A stretch of 64,000 nucleotides of DNA from Coriobacteriia bacterium (GTDB taxonomy: Bacteria; Actinomycetota; Coriobacteriia; Coriobacteriales; RUG033): positions 62,001 to 126,000 of the forward strand of contig JAATFL010000012.1 in assembly GCA_015655215.1 (NCBI GenBank), given 5' to 3'. Within the stretch, counting starts at the first letter, position 1; each line of letters starts with the position of its first letter. Made by a program: the position numbers and the translations under genes. Of the stretch, positions 36,030 to 44,303 are shown piece after piece. Below the pieces are notes generated by a model. It made no database searches. It was not told the DNA's origin and worked only from the letters and a program-made list of their open reading frames with translations.

Positions 36030-37114
36030 TCTGGGAGGCGGAGGATGCCACCGCTTACGGTGTCGGCGGGCAAGGATTGGGCAGCCAGGCTTCGAGCTTG
36101 ACGGGTCCGGGCGTCCAGGAGCGCCTGATAGCGGCCGAACTCACCGAAGGGGACCTCGAGGTCGACCGCTCGCTTCGCCCCGCCCTGCTCGACGACTACC
36201 TTGGCCAGTCAAGGGTGAAGGAGAACCTCCGGGTGCTCATCGATGCCGCCCGACAGCGCAAGGACACGCTCGACCACGTGCTGTTCTCCGGCCCTCCGGG
36301 GCTTGGGAAGACCACGCTCGCAGGCGTCGTCGCCAACGAGCTCGGTGTCGCCGTCAAGACGACGAGCGGTCCTGCCATCGAACGTACCGGTGACCTGGCG
36401 GCGATCCTCACCAACCTCCAAGCGGGGGACGTCCTCTTCATCGACGAGATACATCGCCTCAACCGAGCGGTCGAGGAGGTCCTTTACCCGGCGATGGAGG
36501 ATTTCGTCCTCGACATCGTGATCGGAAAGGGTCCGGCAGCCCGCTCCATCCGGCTCGACATACCCCCCTTCACGCTCGTCGCCGCCACCACCCGCACCGG
36601 ATTGCTCACCGGGCCGCTCCGCGATCGCTTCGGTATATCGTTTCGTCTCGACTACTACTCCGCAGAGGAGTTGCGCGACATCGTCGTGCGGAGCGCGTCC
36701 ATCCTGGGGGTCGAGATGGAGGAGGGGGGTGCCGTCGAGATAGCCCGGCGCAGCCGGGGAACCCCCCGTCTGGCGAACCGTCTCCTCAAGCGCGTGCGCG
36801 ACTATGCCGAGGTGCGTGCCGGTGGCGTGATCACCGAGGAGGTGGCCTGTCGTGCCCTCTCCTTCTTCGAGGTCGACGGGCTCGGGCTCGATGCGCTTGA
36901 CAACAAGGTGCTTGACCTGCTCGTCAACACGTTTGGCGGTCGTCCCGTGGGGTTGAGCACGATCGCGAGCGCCCTGGGCGAGGATGCCGGCGCCCTCGAG
37001 GACGTCTACGAGCCGTTCCTGCTGCAGCAGGGGCTAATCCAGCGCACGCCGCGCGGTCGGCAGGCAACGCCACGGGCCTTCGATCACCTGGGCGTTCCCT
37101 TCAAGGCGACGTGA
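36026..37114 (+). CDS. ruvB: Holliday junction branch-migration ATPase RuvB
   Basis: A 362-residue AAA+ motor. It shows [14 protein letters not shown], Walker [10 protein letters not shown], Walker [11 protein letters not shown], sensor [10 protein letters not shown] with the following arginine finger GPLRDRFG, and the C-terminal winged helix. Translation appears to start at a TTG overlapping the ruvA stop, giving a 45-residue N-terminal extension rich in Gly/Ala/Glu before the conserved core. If that TTG is not used, the first internal start would cut into the conserved region. Confidence 0.95.
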   Translation: MIWEAEDATAYGVGGQGLGSQASSLTGPGVQERLIAAELTEGDLEVDRSLRPALLDDYLGQSRVKENLRVLIDAARQRKDTLDHVLFSGPPGLGKTTLAGVVANELGVAVKTTSGPAIERTGDLAAILTNLQAGDVLFIDEIHRLNRAVEEVLYPAMEDFVLDIVIGKGPAARSIRLDIPPFTLVAATTRTGLLTGPLRDRFGISFRLDYYSAEELRDIVVRSASILGVEMEEGGAVEIARRSRGTPRLANRLLKRVRDYAEVRAGGVITEEVACRALSFFEVDGLGLDALDNKVLDLLVNTFGGRPVGLSTIASALGEDAGALEDVYEPFLLQQGLIQRTPRGRQATPRAFDHLGVPFKAT

Positions 37115-37206
37115 GGGTCCTCGGGTTCCCTCGCCGTGCCGCTTGACGTATCATGTCATCGCACCCACCGGGGCTCACGACGAGTCGCAGCAGAGAGGAA
37201 GCGTCC

Positions 37207-37632
37207 ATGCTTCAGCAAGATTACCTGATGCGCCTCATACTCATGTCCGTCCAGGCGCTCATGGGTGCGGTGTCCGCCCGCAAGGACGGGGATCCCGACC
37301 TCGCCGTGATGCGCATCAACGAGATGATCGGTACGGCGGCTGACATGGACGGCGATGTCCTGCTCTCGCTTTCTCCGGAGTCCCTCGGGACGATTCTCGG
37401 TCTAGGGGATGCGATGAACGATTCGGTCGCCGAGTACGTCATGCGCGCCCTGGTCTTCGAGGCCGACGTGCTGCGCAACGAGAAGGGCGACCCTGGGCTT
37501 GCTGACATCCGTCTCGCCCAGGCCCGCGGCATCGCCCAGGCGTTCGCCCTCGACTTCGACCCGACGGTTCTCGATGGCCTCCAGGCACGTGAACTCCTCG
37601 ACGATGTGCAGGGGCTCACGGGAAACCGCTGA
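37207..37632 (+). CDS. Uncharacterised protein, possibly DUF6483-like
   Basis: A 141-residue soluble, mostly helical and acidic protein starting [18 protein letters not shown]. The N-terminal QDYLMRLI segment resembles a group of small uncharacterised proteins (DUF6483). It has no cysteines, no membrane segment and no obvious catalytic motif. The ATG has GAGAGG upstream; the frame is open to 37153. It follows ruvB by 92 bases and may be on the same transcript. Function unknown. Confidence 0.6.
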   Translation: MLQQDYLMRLILMSVQALMGAVSARKDGDPDLAVMRINEMIGTAADMDGDVLLSLSPESLGTILGLGDAMNDSVAEYVMRALVFEADVLRNEKGDPGLADIRLAQARGIAQAFALDFDPTVLDGLQARELLDDVQGLTGNR

Positions 37633-37685
37633 AGTCGAACGTCTTTTCCGGGCACTCCGTCGACTGCCCGTGGACCCTGTCTGGA

Positions 37686-37719
37686 GAATTCCGGGATTTT
37701 TGGAAAATGCAGGGAATTC
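37686..37719. repeat. Short inverted repeat after the small helical-protein gene
   Basis: GAATTCC at 37686-37692 and GGAATTC at 37713-37719 form a 7-base stem around an A/T-rich loop containing a run of five T. It may be a weak terminator for the preceding gene. The rest of the 269-base gap before the cold-shock gene holds a TAGACT -10 candidate at 37795-37800 and an approximately 100-base leader. Confidence 0.4.
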
Positions 37720-37901
37720 GGGCGTTTGGGGGCAGTTTCCTCCACCTCGGGCAACATTCTCAAGATTTTGTTTCCCATATGAATTCGAACGAGGTAGACT
37801 GTGAACAGCGGTTGCTCGACCGCTCGTCCGCATTATGGATTCCTTGGTTGGGGTCCGTACTGCATAGCAGTTGCCCTTTGTGGCAGAAAGAAAGGTTCGA
37901 C

Positions 37902-38105
37902 ATGGCTGAAGGTACTGTCAAGTGGTTTAACCCCGATAAGGGCTATGGCTTCATCTCCCGCGAGGATGGCGACGATCTGTTCGTCCACTTCTCCGAGATC
38001 CAGATGGATGGCTTCAAGACCCTTGACGAGGGCACGTCCGTTGTATTCGAGATCACCACTGGTCAGAACGGCAAGCTGCAGGCCAGCAACGTCCGCAAGG
38101 CGTAA
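37902..38105 (+). CDS. cspA: Cold-shock domain protein
   Basis: A 67-residue single-stranded nucleic-acid-binding protein (one cold-shock domain). It carries both RNP motifs, KGYGFIS and DLFVHFS, and the N-terminal EGTVKWFNP. It probably acts as an RNA chaperone. If transcription begins near the TAGACT at 37795-37800 the mRNA has a leader of about 95 bases containing AGCGGT...ACCGCT, in keeping with the long structured leaders of csp genes. A hairpin follows the gene. Confidence 0.96.
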   Translation: MAEGTVKWFNPDKGYGFISREDGDDLFVHFSEIQMDGFKTLDEGTSVVFEITTGQNGKLQASNVRKA

Positions 38106-38137
38106 ATCGCTTAGCATTGCATAGAATTGCTGTCGGA

Positions 38138-38161
38138 GGAGGCGGTCCTAGGACCGTCTCC
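38138..38161 (+). terminator. Terminator after the cold-shock gene
   Basis: GGAGGCGGTCC (38138-38148) pairs with GGACCGTCTCC (38151-38161) with one G-T pair, followed by TTT. Confidence 0.65.
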
Positions 38162-38235
38162 TTTGCGTGCTGGGATGGGTCACGCCCTCCCTGGAGGAAA
38201 GCGTCGGGATCCGAGCGGCTGTGCGGGGAGGTGCC

Positions 38236-39051
38236 ATGTCCGAGAGAAGAGGATTGCTGCTGCATGCCTGCTGTGGGCCATGCACCATCGAGCCACTGCG
38301 CGCTCTGACCGAAGAGGGCTGGGACATCGCCATCGCATACGTGAACCCCAACATCCAGCCCGACGACGAGTACGCCCGTCGCCTCGCGACGCTTGAGGAC
38401 TACGCGGCCGTTCAGGGTATACCGGTCCTGCGCGGCCTCTCGGACACCGCCGTCAAGGATATCTGGCAGCGTGAGGTGGGGTGCTTCGGCGCCGACCGCT
38501 CCCGGCGCTGCCGCGCGTGCTACCGCCTTCGCCTGCGCGAATCGGCCCGCATGGCTGCAGAGCAGGGGTTCTCGGCGCTATCGACCACGCTCTCGGTCAG
38601 TCCCTACCAACTCACCGATGTCATTGCCGAGGAGCTTGAGGCGGCGGCGAGCGAGATGCACGTCGACCCGGTGTCCCGGGACTTCCGTCCCCTGTATGCC
38701 GCGGCGACGCGCATCTCGCGCGCTCAGGGCATGTATCGCCAGAACTACTGCGGATGCCTCATCTCGAAGGGCGAGGCCGAACTCGAGCGGGAGCTCCGCC
38801 GCAAGCGGCGTCGGGCTGAGGCGGAGGTTCGCGCGATGCAGCGGGAGGCCGAGCAGACCGCCCATGCCGTCGAGATCGCCGCCCAGAGGGCAAGCAGGGT
38901 CGCCCACGACGAGCTGGTCCGCAAGAAGCGCGCGGCACGCGATGCCGCACGTGCCGCGCGGAACGCGGCGTCCGACACGTCCCCACAGGTGCACCCGTCC
39001 TTCGCATCCCATACGGATCAACCCACTTCTCCCGAGAGGAATCGTGCATGA
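38236..39051 (+). CDS. queH: Epoxyqueuosine reductase QueH
   Basis: A roughly 271-residue enzyme making the last step of queuosine synthesis in tRNA, reducing epoxyqueuosine; it is the cobalamin-independent alternative to QueG. It has the conserved LLLHACCGPC at the N-terminus, GCFGADRSRRCRACYRLRL with the second pair of cysteines, and SVSPYQ. After about residue 180 it carries an unusual Arg/Ala/Glu-rich coiled-coil tail that the family usually lacks. It overlaps queA by four bases, and tgt follows, giving a queuosine operon. Confidence 0.92.
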   Translation: MSERRGLLLHACCGPCTIEPLRALTEEGWDIAIAYVNPNIQPDDEYARRLATLEDYAAVQGIPVLRGLSDTAVKDIWQREVGCFGADRSRRCRACYRLRLRESARMAAEQGFSALSTTLSVSPYQLTDVIAEELEAAASEMHVDPVSRDFRPLYAAATRISRAQGMYRQNYCGCLISKGEAELERELRRKRRRAEAEVRAMQREAEQTAHAVEIAAQRASRVAHDELVRKKRAARDAARAARNAASDTSPQVHPSFASHTDQPTSPERNRA

Positions 39052-40214
39052 GGACCGATGATTTCGACTACGAGCTTCCCGATGGACTCATCGCACAGGA
39101 ACCGGCGATGCCACGCGACTCCTGCCGGTTGCTGGTGCTCGACCGTCGTACCGGCGCGATCGAGCACAGATGCTTCTCGGACATCATCGACTACCTCGAG
39201 CCGGGCGACCTGCTCGTAGCCAACGAGACCCGCGTCATGCCGGCGCGACTGATCGGTCACAAGCGGGGGACGGGCGGCGCGGCGGAGACGTTGCTGCTCA
39301 AGCAACGCGAAGGTGCGGATGTACGGGTCGATGACGGCTGTCGGGGTCTTGACGTGACCCCTTGCCCCGCCGCACGCGTCGCCGTGTGGGAGTGCCTCGT
39401 CAAGCCGGGGCGTCGTCTGCAGCCGGGCGCGACCATCGAATACGCGCAGGGTGGTCCCGATGCCGCGCCAGATGACCCCGTCCTGCTCACCGGAGAGGTC
39501 CTCGGACACGTCGAGGGTCGAGGTGAGCGCCTGGTGCGCTTCTCCGCTGCCGAGGGCCTCACGCTCGACGAGGCCTTCCACCGCGTGGGACGTGTCCCGC
39601 TGCCGCCGTACATCACCGCCTACCACGGCGATGCCGAGAACTATCAGACGGTCTACTCGACCGACGAGCGAAGCGCCGCCGCGCCGACTGCGGGGTTGCA
39701 CTTCACGCCCGAGCTCCTCGCGCGCATCCAGGCCAAGGGCGTTCGCTTCGAGACCGTTGACCTCGAGGTGGGGGTGGACACGTTTCGCCTGGTCGAGGAG
39801 GACGATCCCACCCGGCACGCCATGCACACCGAGCGCTATACGGTGCCCCAACGCGTGGTCGACGCCGTGCACGCCACGCATGCCGCGGGTCATCGCGTGG
39901 TCGCGGTGGGCACCACGTCCACGCGATCGCTCGAAAGCGCGTGGGATGCCACGGCGGGTCCCACCGGTGCCGACGGCGTGCCCGTGGGGGGGCTCGTCGC
40001 ACGAGACCATGCGGCGACCTCGCTCTACATCCTCCCCGGTTATCGTTTCCATGCCATCGATGCGCTCATCACCAACTTCCATGTTCCGCGTTCGACGCTC
40101 ATGATGCTGGTCTCGGCGCTCGCAGGGCGTGAGCGTATCATGTGCGCTTATCAGGAGGCCATCAACCAGCGCTACCGCTTCCTCTCGTTTGGGGACGCGA
40201 TGCTCATCAGATGA
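39048..40214 (+). CDS. queA: S-adenosylmethionine:tRNA ribosyltransferase-isomerase QueA
   Basis: Transfers and rearranges the ribose of SAM onto preQ1-modified tRNA to form epoxyqueuosine. The 388-residue protein has the family blocks DYELPDGLIAQ, DLLVANETRVMPARL, YHGDAENYQTVYS, SAAAPTAGLHFT and TNFHVPRSTLMMLV. It is about 30-40 residues longer than usual, with the surplus around residues 85-130 in a loop. The start overlaps the queH stop, and tgt begins 40 bases after its stop. Confidence 0.95.
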   Translation: MRTDDFDYELPDGLIAQEPAMPRDSCRLLVLDRRTGAIEHRCFSDIIDYLEPGDLLVANETRVMPARLIGHKRGTGGAAETLLLKQREGADVRVDDGCRGLDVTPCPAARVAVWECLVKPGRRLQPGATIEYAQGGPDAAPDDPVLLTGEVLGHVEGRGERLVRFSAAEGLTLDEAFHRVGRVPLPPYITAYHGDAENYQTVYSTDERSAAAPTAGLHFTPELLARIQAKGVRFETVDLEVGVDTFRLVEEDDPTRHAMHTERYTVPQRVVDAVHATHAAGHRVVAVGTTSTRSLESAWDATAGPTGADGVPVGGLVARDHAATSLYILPGYRFHAIDALITNFHVPRSTLMMLVSALAGRERIMCAYQEAINQRYRFLSFGDAMLIR

Positions 40215-40254
40215 GCGGCATCGCCTCGCCCACTCGTCCGAAAGGAGGGCCGCC

Positions 40255-41391
40255 GTGGCCCTGTTCGACTTCGATCTCCTTGCGACCGACCCGCATACGC
40301 ACGCACGCCGTGGCTGCTTCCACACGGCGCATGGTGACGTGCAGACCCCCACGTTCATGCCGGTCGGTACGCGCGCGGCCGTCAAGGGCGTGACGGTGGA
40401 CATGCTCCATGGACTCGACGCCCAAGTGGTGCTCTCCAACGCCTACCACCTCTATCTGCGCCCTGGCGCCGAGCTGGTGGAGAGGGCCGGAGGGCTGCAT
40501 CGGTTCATGAACTGGGACCGCGTCATCCTCACCGACTCGGGGGGCTTTCAGATATTCTCGCTCGCCGACACGCTCAAGCTCGATGACAACGGCGTCGCCT
40601 TCCGCTCCATCGTCGATGGTTCCAAGCACTACTGGACGCCCGAGGACAACATGCGCATCCAGCAGCAGCTGGGCGCCGACATCGCCATGCAGCTCGACCA
40701 GTGTGCCCCATACCCTGCCGAGAAGGCCTTCGTCGAGCAGGCCGTGGAACGTTCGGCGGCGTGGGCCCGACGGTGCCGAACGGCGCACGTCCGCTCGGAC
40801 CAGGCACTCTTCGGAATCGTACAGGGTGGCGTGCACCTCGACCTGCGCCTGCAGAGCGTCGAGATGCTCGCACGGGTCGTCGCCGAGGAGGGCGCGTTCG
40901 AGGGCTATGGTATCGGGGGCTACTCGGTGGGCGAGAGCCACGAGCAGATGTTCGAGACGCTCGGCACCATCGCTGCTGCCCTGCCGGTCGATGCGCCCCA
41001 CTACCTGATGGGCGTCGGCAACCCCACCACGCTCGTACGGGCCGTGGGGGAGGGCGTCGACCTCTTCGACTGCGTCCTACCCACTCGCACCGCACGCATG
41101 AACACGGCCTTCTCGTCGGAGGGGCGGCTCAATCTCAAGAACGCGCGCTTCAAGGCGGACTTCGAACCGCTCGACGCTCAGTGCGACTGCCCGGTTTGCC
41201 AGGGATATACGCGCGCCTATCTGCATCATCTCGTGATCTGCAAGGAGATGGGGGCGGGCATCCTGCTCTCCGTCCACAACCTGCACTACCTCATCGACCT
41301 CATGCGCCGCGCTCGCGAGGCCATCGAGGCGGGCACCTACGCGGAGTTCATGGCGCACTGGTCCGACTTGCCGGCGGCGAACGACTACTGA
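40255..41391 (+). CDS. tgt: tRNA-guanine transglycosylase (preQ1 inserting)
   Basis: Exchanges guanine-34 in tRNAs with GUN anticodons for preQ1. The 378-residue TIM-barrel enzyme has the catalytic-site motif TDSGGFQIFSL, FGIVQGGVHLDLR, and the zinc site CDCPVCQGYTRAYLHHL. The GTG start at 40255 is supported by AAAGGAGGG a few bases upstream. With queH and queA it makes a three-gene queuosine operon; synthesis of preQ1 itself is not encoded in the window, so the cell may import preQ1 or make it elsewhere. Confidence 0.95.
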   Translation: MALFDFDLLATDPHTHARRGCFHTAHGDVQTPTFMPVGTRAAVKGVTVDMLHGLDAQVVLSNAYHLYLRPGAELVERAGGLHRFMNWDRVILTDSGGFQIFSLADTLKLDDNGVAFRSIVDGSKHYWTPEDNMRIQQQLGADIAMQLDQCAPYPAEKAFVEQAVERSAAWARRCRTAHVRSDQALFGIVQGGVHLDLRLQSVEMLARVVAEEGAFEGYGIGGYSVGESHEQMFETLGTIAAALPVDAPHYLMGVGNPTTLVRAVGEGVDLFDCVLPTRTARMNTAFSSEGRLNLKNARFKADFEPLDAQCDCPVCQGYTRAYLHHLVICKEMGAGILLSVHNLHYLIDLMRRAREAIEAGTYAEFMAHWSDLPAANDY

Positions 41392-41408
41392 GGCTGGGCG
41401 TCTGCATG

Positions 41409-41435
41409 GGGGCGACCGCGCATCTCGGTCGCCCC
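41409..41435 (+). terminator. Terminator of the queuosine operon
   Basis: GGGGCGACCG (41409-41418) and CGGTCGCCCC (41426-41435) form a perfect 10-base stem with a 7-base loop, 18 bases after the tgt stop. No T-run follows. Confidence 0.65.
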
Positions 41436-41484
41436 GACAAGCGCATGACATCCGTCTGGGGGGAAGCCCGTGTCGTTGTCGAGG

Positions 41485-41512
41485 TTACGTTCATACTCGT
41501 TTGAGGTATCAT
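41485..41512 (+). promoter_or_regulatory. Putative secD promoter
   Basis: TTACGT (41485-41490) and TATCAT (41507-41512) with 16-base spacing lie 81 bases before secD. Confidence 0.45.
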
Positions 41513-41592
41513 TCACTGCGGACAACCACAGGTGTGGGCGAGCGCTTCTCGTCTGCGATGCGACGCGACAACATCCTTACCGGGAGGACTGA

Positions 41593-43266
41593 ATGGCATT
41601 CGGGAGATCGAAGAGGGCCGAGTCGTCGGCTGATGAGTTCAAGATGGGCGTGGGCAATCCAAAGGCCAGTGCGAAGGCGATGGAGAAGCGCAATCGAAAG
41701 GCCCTGAACGAACGTACGGCCGAGGAGAGGGCCGAATCCGTATCCGATGACCAGCAGAGTCCCGTACGGGGTCGCGATTCCGATAAGCTCGATGCGAGGC
41801 ACCGCACGACGGGGGAGCGATCCGCGCGTGCAGGGTCGGGCGCCCGCGGCGCGAGGCGCCGTCGCCATCCACGTGACACGCACAACATCAAGCTCTTCGT
41901 CGTCCTGCTGTGCATCGTCGCGTTCTCCATCTTCATGTTCTACCCGCCGGCGACCAAGATCACCCAGGGACTCGATATCCAGGGTGGCCTCTCCGTCATC
42001 ATGACGGCGACGCATGCTGACAACTCGGCGGTCACCAGCGATGAGATGGATCAGGCCGTCTCGATCCTCACCGCACGCGTGAACACGCTCGGTGCATCCG
42101 AGGCGACCGTCCAGCTGGACGGCAACGATTCCGTCCTCATCCAAATCCCCGGTGTGGAGGACGCCGAGACGGCGCTCTCCACCATCGGCGCGACCGGCAC
42201 GCTCGAGTTCGTCGACCTCGACAACATCACGGACCAGAGCGAGGTCACGGCCATCGAGAACGGCCAGACCGGCCAGACGCTCGACTCGTCCACGTACACC
42301 GCCTTCATGACCGGGGATTCCATCACCAAGGTGTCCGTCGGCCAGGAATCGACGGGAAGCGCCTACTACGCGGTCAACCTCACCCTCGATGGCGATGGCA
42401 CCAAGGCGTTCTCCGACACCTCCACCGCCTTGTACCAGACCAAGGGGCAGATCGCCATCCTACTCGACGGCGTCGTGCAGAGCGCACCGGCCGTGGAGTC
42501 GGCCATCACGAACGGTCAGGTCGCGATATCGGGCAACTACACCCTCGATTCGGCCAAGAACCTGCAGACCATCCTCGAGTCCGGTGCGCTGCCCGTGACC
42601 CTGACGTTCTCCCAATCCCAGGTCGTGGGCCCGACGCTTGGTCAGCAGTCGCTCACCGCGGGCGTGCTCGCCGCGGGTGTTGGCATGCTCGTCGTGATGA
42701 TCTACCTGCTGTTCTTCTATGAGGGGCTCGGCGTGCTCACGGCGGCGAACATGGGCGTGTTCGCCGCACTTTATCTGGGCATACTTGCGACACTCTCGCA
42801 TTTCGGTCTCTTCGCGCTCTCGCTGTCAGGACTGGCGGGCATCGTGCTCACCATCGGAATGGCAGCCGATTCCTCGATCCTGGTGCTTGAGAGATTCCGA
42901 GAGGAGATACGCATGGGACGCTCGGTCAAGGCTGCTTCGATCACCGGCGTCAAACATGGTATCGGAACCTCCATCGACGCCGATGTGGTCACCTTCGTCT
43001 CCGCCATCGTCCTCTTTGCCGTCGCCGTCGGTTCGGTCAAGGGCTTTGGCCTCACGCTCGCGCTCGGCATCGTCTGCGACATCATCACGATGCTGCTCTT
43101 CAAGGCACCGGCCATCCGTCTGCTCGCTCCTGGCCAGATAGCTCGCCATCCGGGTTTCTGGGGCATCAAGGGCGACCTTGCGGAGGGCGAGAGGATCGCG
43201 GCCGCCAACGGGGTTCGCACCGCGTCCAGAGCCTCCAAGAAGAAGGGGGGTGCTGCGAATGCGTAG
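41593..43266 (+). CDS. secD: Protein translocase subunit SecD
   Basis: A 557-residue membrane protein that uses the proton gradient to help the Sec channel release proteins outside. The core has six membrane segments, the first domain motif KITQGLDIQGGLSV after the first segment, and the RND-type LTIGMAADSSILVLERFREE. Before the first membrane segment lies a 95-residue charged extension rich in Arg, Ser and Glu, which most SecD proteins lack. It overlaps secF by eight bases. Confidence 0.93.
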   Translation: MAFGRSKRAESSADEFKMGVGNPKASAKAMEKRNRKALNERTAEERAESVSDDQQSPVRGRDSDKLDARHRTTGERSARAGSGARGARRRRHPRDTHNIKLFVVLLCIVAFSIFMFYPPATKITQGLDIQGGLSVIMTATHADNSAVTSDEMDQAVSILTARVNTLGASEATVQLDGNDSVLIQIPGVEDAETALSTIGATGTLEFVDLDNITDQSEVTAIENGQTGQTLDSSTYTAFMTGDSITKVSVGQESTGSAYYAVNLTLDGDGTKAFSDTSTALYQTKGQIAILLDGVVQSAPAVESAITNGQVAISGNYTLDSAKNLQTILESGALPVTLTFSQSQVVGPTLGQQSLTAGVLAAGVGMLVVMIYLLFFYEGLGVLTAANMGVFAALYLGILATLSHFGLFALSLSGLAGIVLTIGMAADSSILVLERFREEIRMGRSVKAASITGVKHGIGTSIDADVVTFVSAIVLFAVAVGSVKGFGLTLALGIVCDIITMLLFKAPAIRLLAPGQIARHPGFWGIKGDLAEGERIAAANGVRTASRASKKKGGAANA

Positions 43267-44176
43267 CTATCTTCGCCACGAGGTCGACTTCATCGGCCTG
43301 CGCAAGATATTCTTCATCATCTCCGCCGTCCTCATCGTCATATCGCTCGCCTCGCTCGCCACCCGGGGTCTTAAGTTGGGCATCGAGTTCCAAGGTGGCA
43401 CCTCGATCGACTTCCAGGACACCGGCAACATCACCACCGAGCAGATACGCAGCGCGTTCGACGTGGCGGGCGTGACCGCCTCCTCCGTACAGACCACGCA
43501 GACCAACGGCATCGACGGCTTTCTGGTACGCACTGCGGAGACGAGCCCTGATATCGCCAGCGGCACGGCGACCACCGTCGCCGACTCGCTTGGACTCTCC
43601 TCCGACTCCTTCCAGGTGACCACGATCGGTCCGGAGTGGAGTACGAACATCCTGCAGAGTTCGCTGCTCGCGTTCGTCATCTCCATCCTCGCCATCATCG
43701 CCTACATCGCGATCCGATTCGAATACAAGATGTCCCTCACCGCGGTGATCGCCCTCTTTCATGACCTCATCATCGTCGTCGGCATCTACTCGGTGACGGG
43801 ACGCGAGGTCACACCCAACGTGGTGGCCGCGTTGCTCACCATCCTCGGTTACTCCCTGTACGACACGGTGGTCGTGTTCCATCGCATCAAGGACAACGCG
43901 AATCCCGAGGGGAGCCACTCGTTTTTCTGGATCGCAAACCATTCGATCAACCAGGTGTTCACCCGCACCATCAACACCACGCTCACGTCGCTTCTCCCCG
44001 TACTGTTCATGCTGCTCTTCGGCGGTGCGACCCTCAAGGACTTCGCCTTCGCGATGACCTGGGGCCTGGTGCTGGGTTCGTACTCGTCCATCGGCATCGC
44101 CGCACCCCTGTTCACGCTCTGGAAGTCGCGTGAGCCGCAATACAAGCGTCTTGCGAAGAAGTACGACGACAAGTGA
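43259..44176 (+). CDS. secF: Protein translocase subunit SecF
   Basis: A 305-residue partner of SecD with six membrane segments. It has the first-domain motif GIEFQGGTSIDF, the SecF signature GYSLYDTVVVFHRIKDN and TRTINTTLTSLLPVL. The ATG at 43259 overlaps the end of secD, consistent with translational coupling and complex formation. An extended hairpin follows. Confidence 0.95.
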   Translation: MRSYLRHEVDFIGLRKIFFIISAVLIVISLASLATRGLKLGIEFQGGTSIDFQDTGNITTEQIRSAFDVAGVTASSVQTTQTNGIDGFLVRTAETSPDIASGTATTVADSLGLSSDSFQVTTIGPEWSTNILQSSLLAFVISILAIIAYIAIRFEYKMSLTAVIALFHDLIIVVGIYSVTGREVTPNVVAALLTILGYSLYDTVVVFHRIKDNANPEGSHSFFWIANHSINQVFTRTINTTLTSLLPVLFMLLFGGATLKDFAFAMTWGLVLGSYSSIGIAAPLFTLWKSREPQYKRLAKKYDDK

Positions 44177-44182
44177 GGGCAA

Positions 44183-44213
44183 CGTACCGGCGTGCGGTGT
44201 GAGCGCCGGTACG
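44183..44213. terminator. Hairpin after secF
   Basis: CGTACCGGCG at 44183-44192 pairs perfectly with CGCCGGTACG at 44204-44213 around an 11-base loop. No T-run; probably a terminator or mRNA-stabilising hairpin. Confidence 0.5.
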
Positions 44214-44303
44214 ACGAAGGCGTCGGGGGGCGTTGATTGCACGTCGCTTGGATGCCAGCCCCGGGTCTGGGCATTCGGCTTCGATGATGGAAGGTTCGGC
44301 CAT

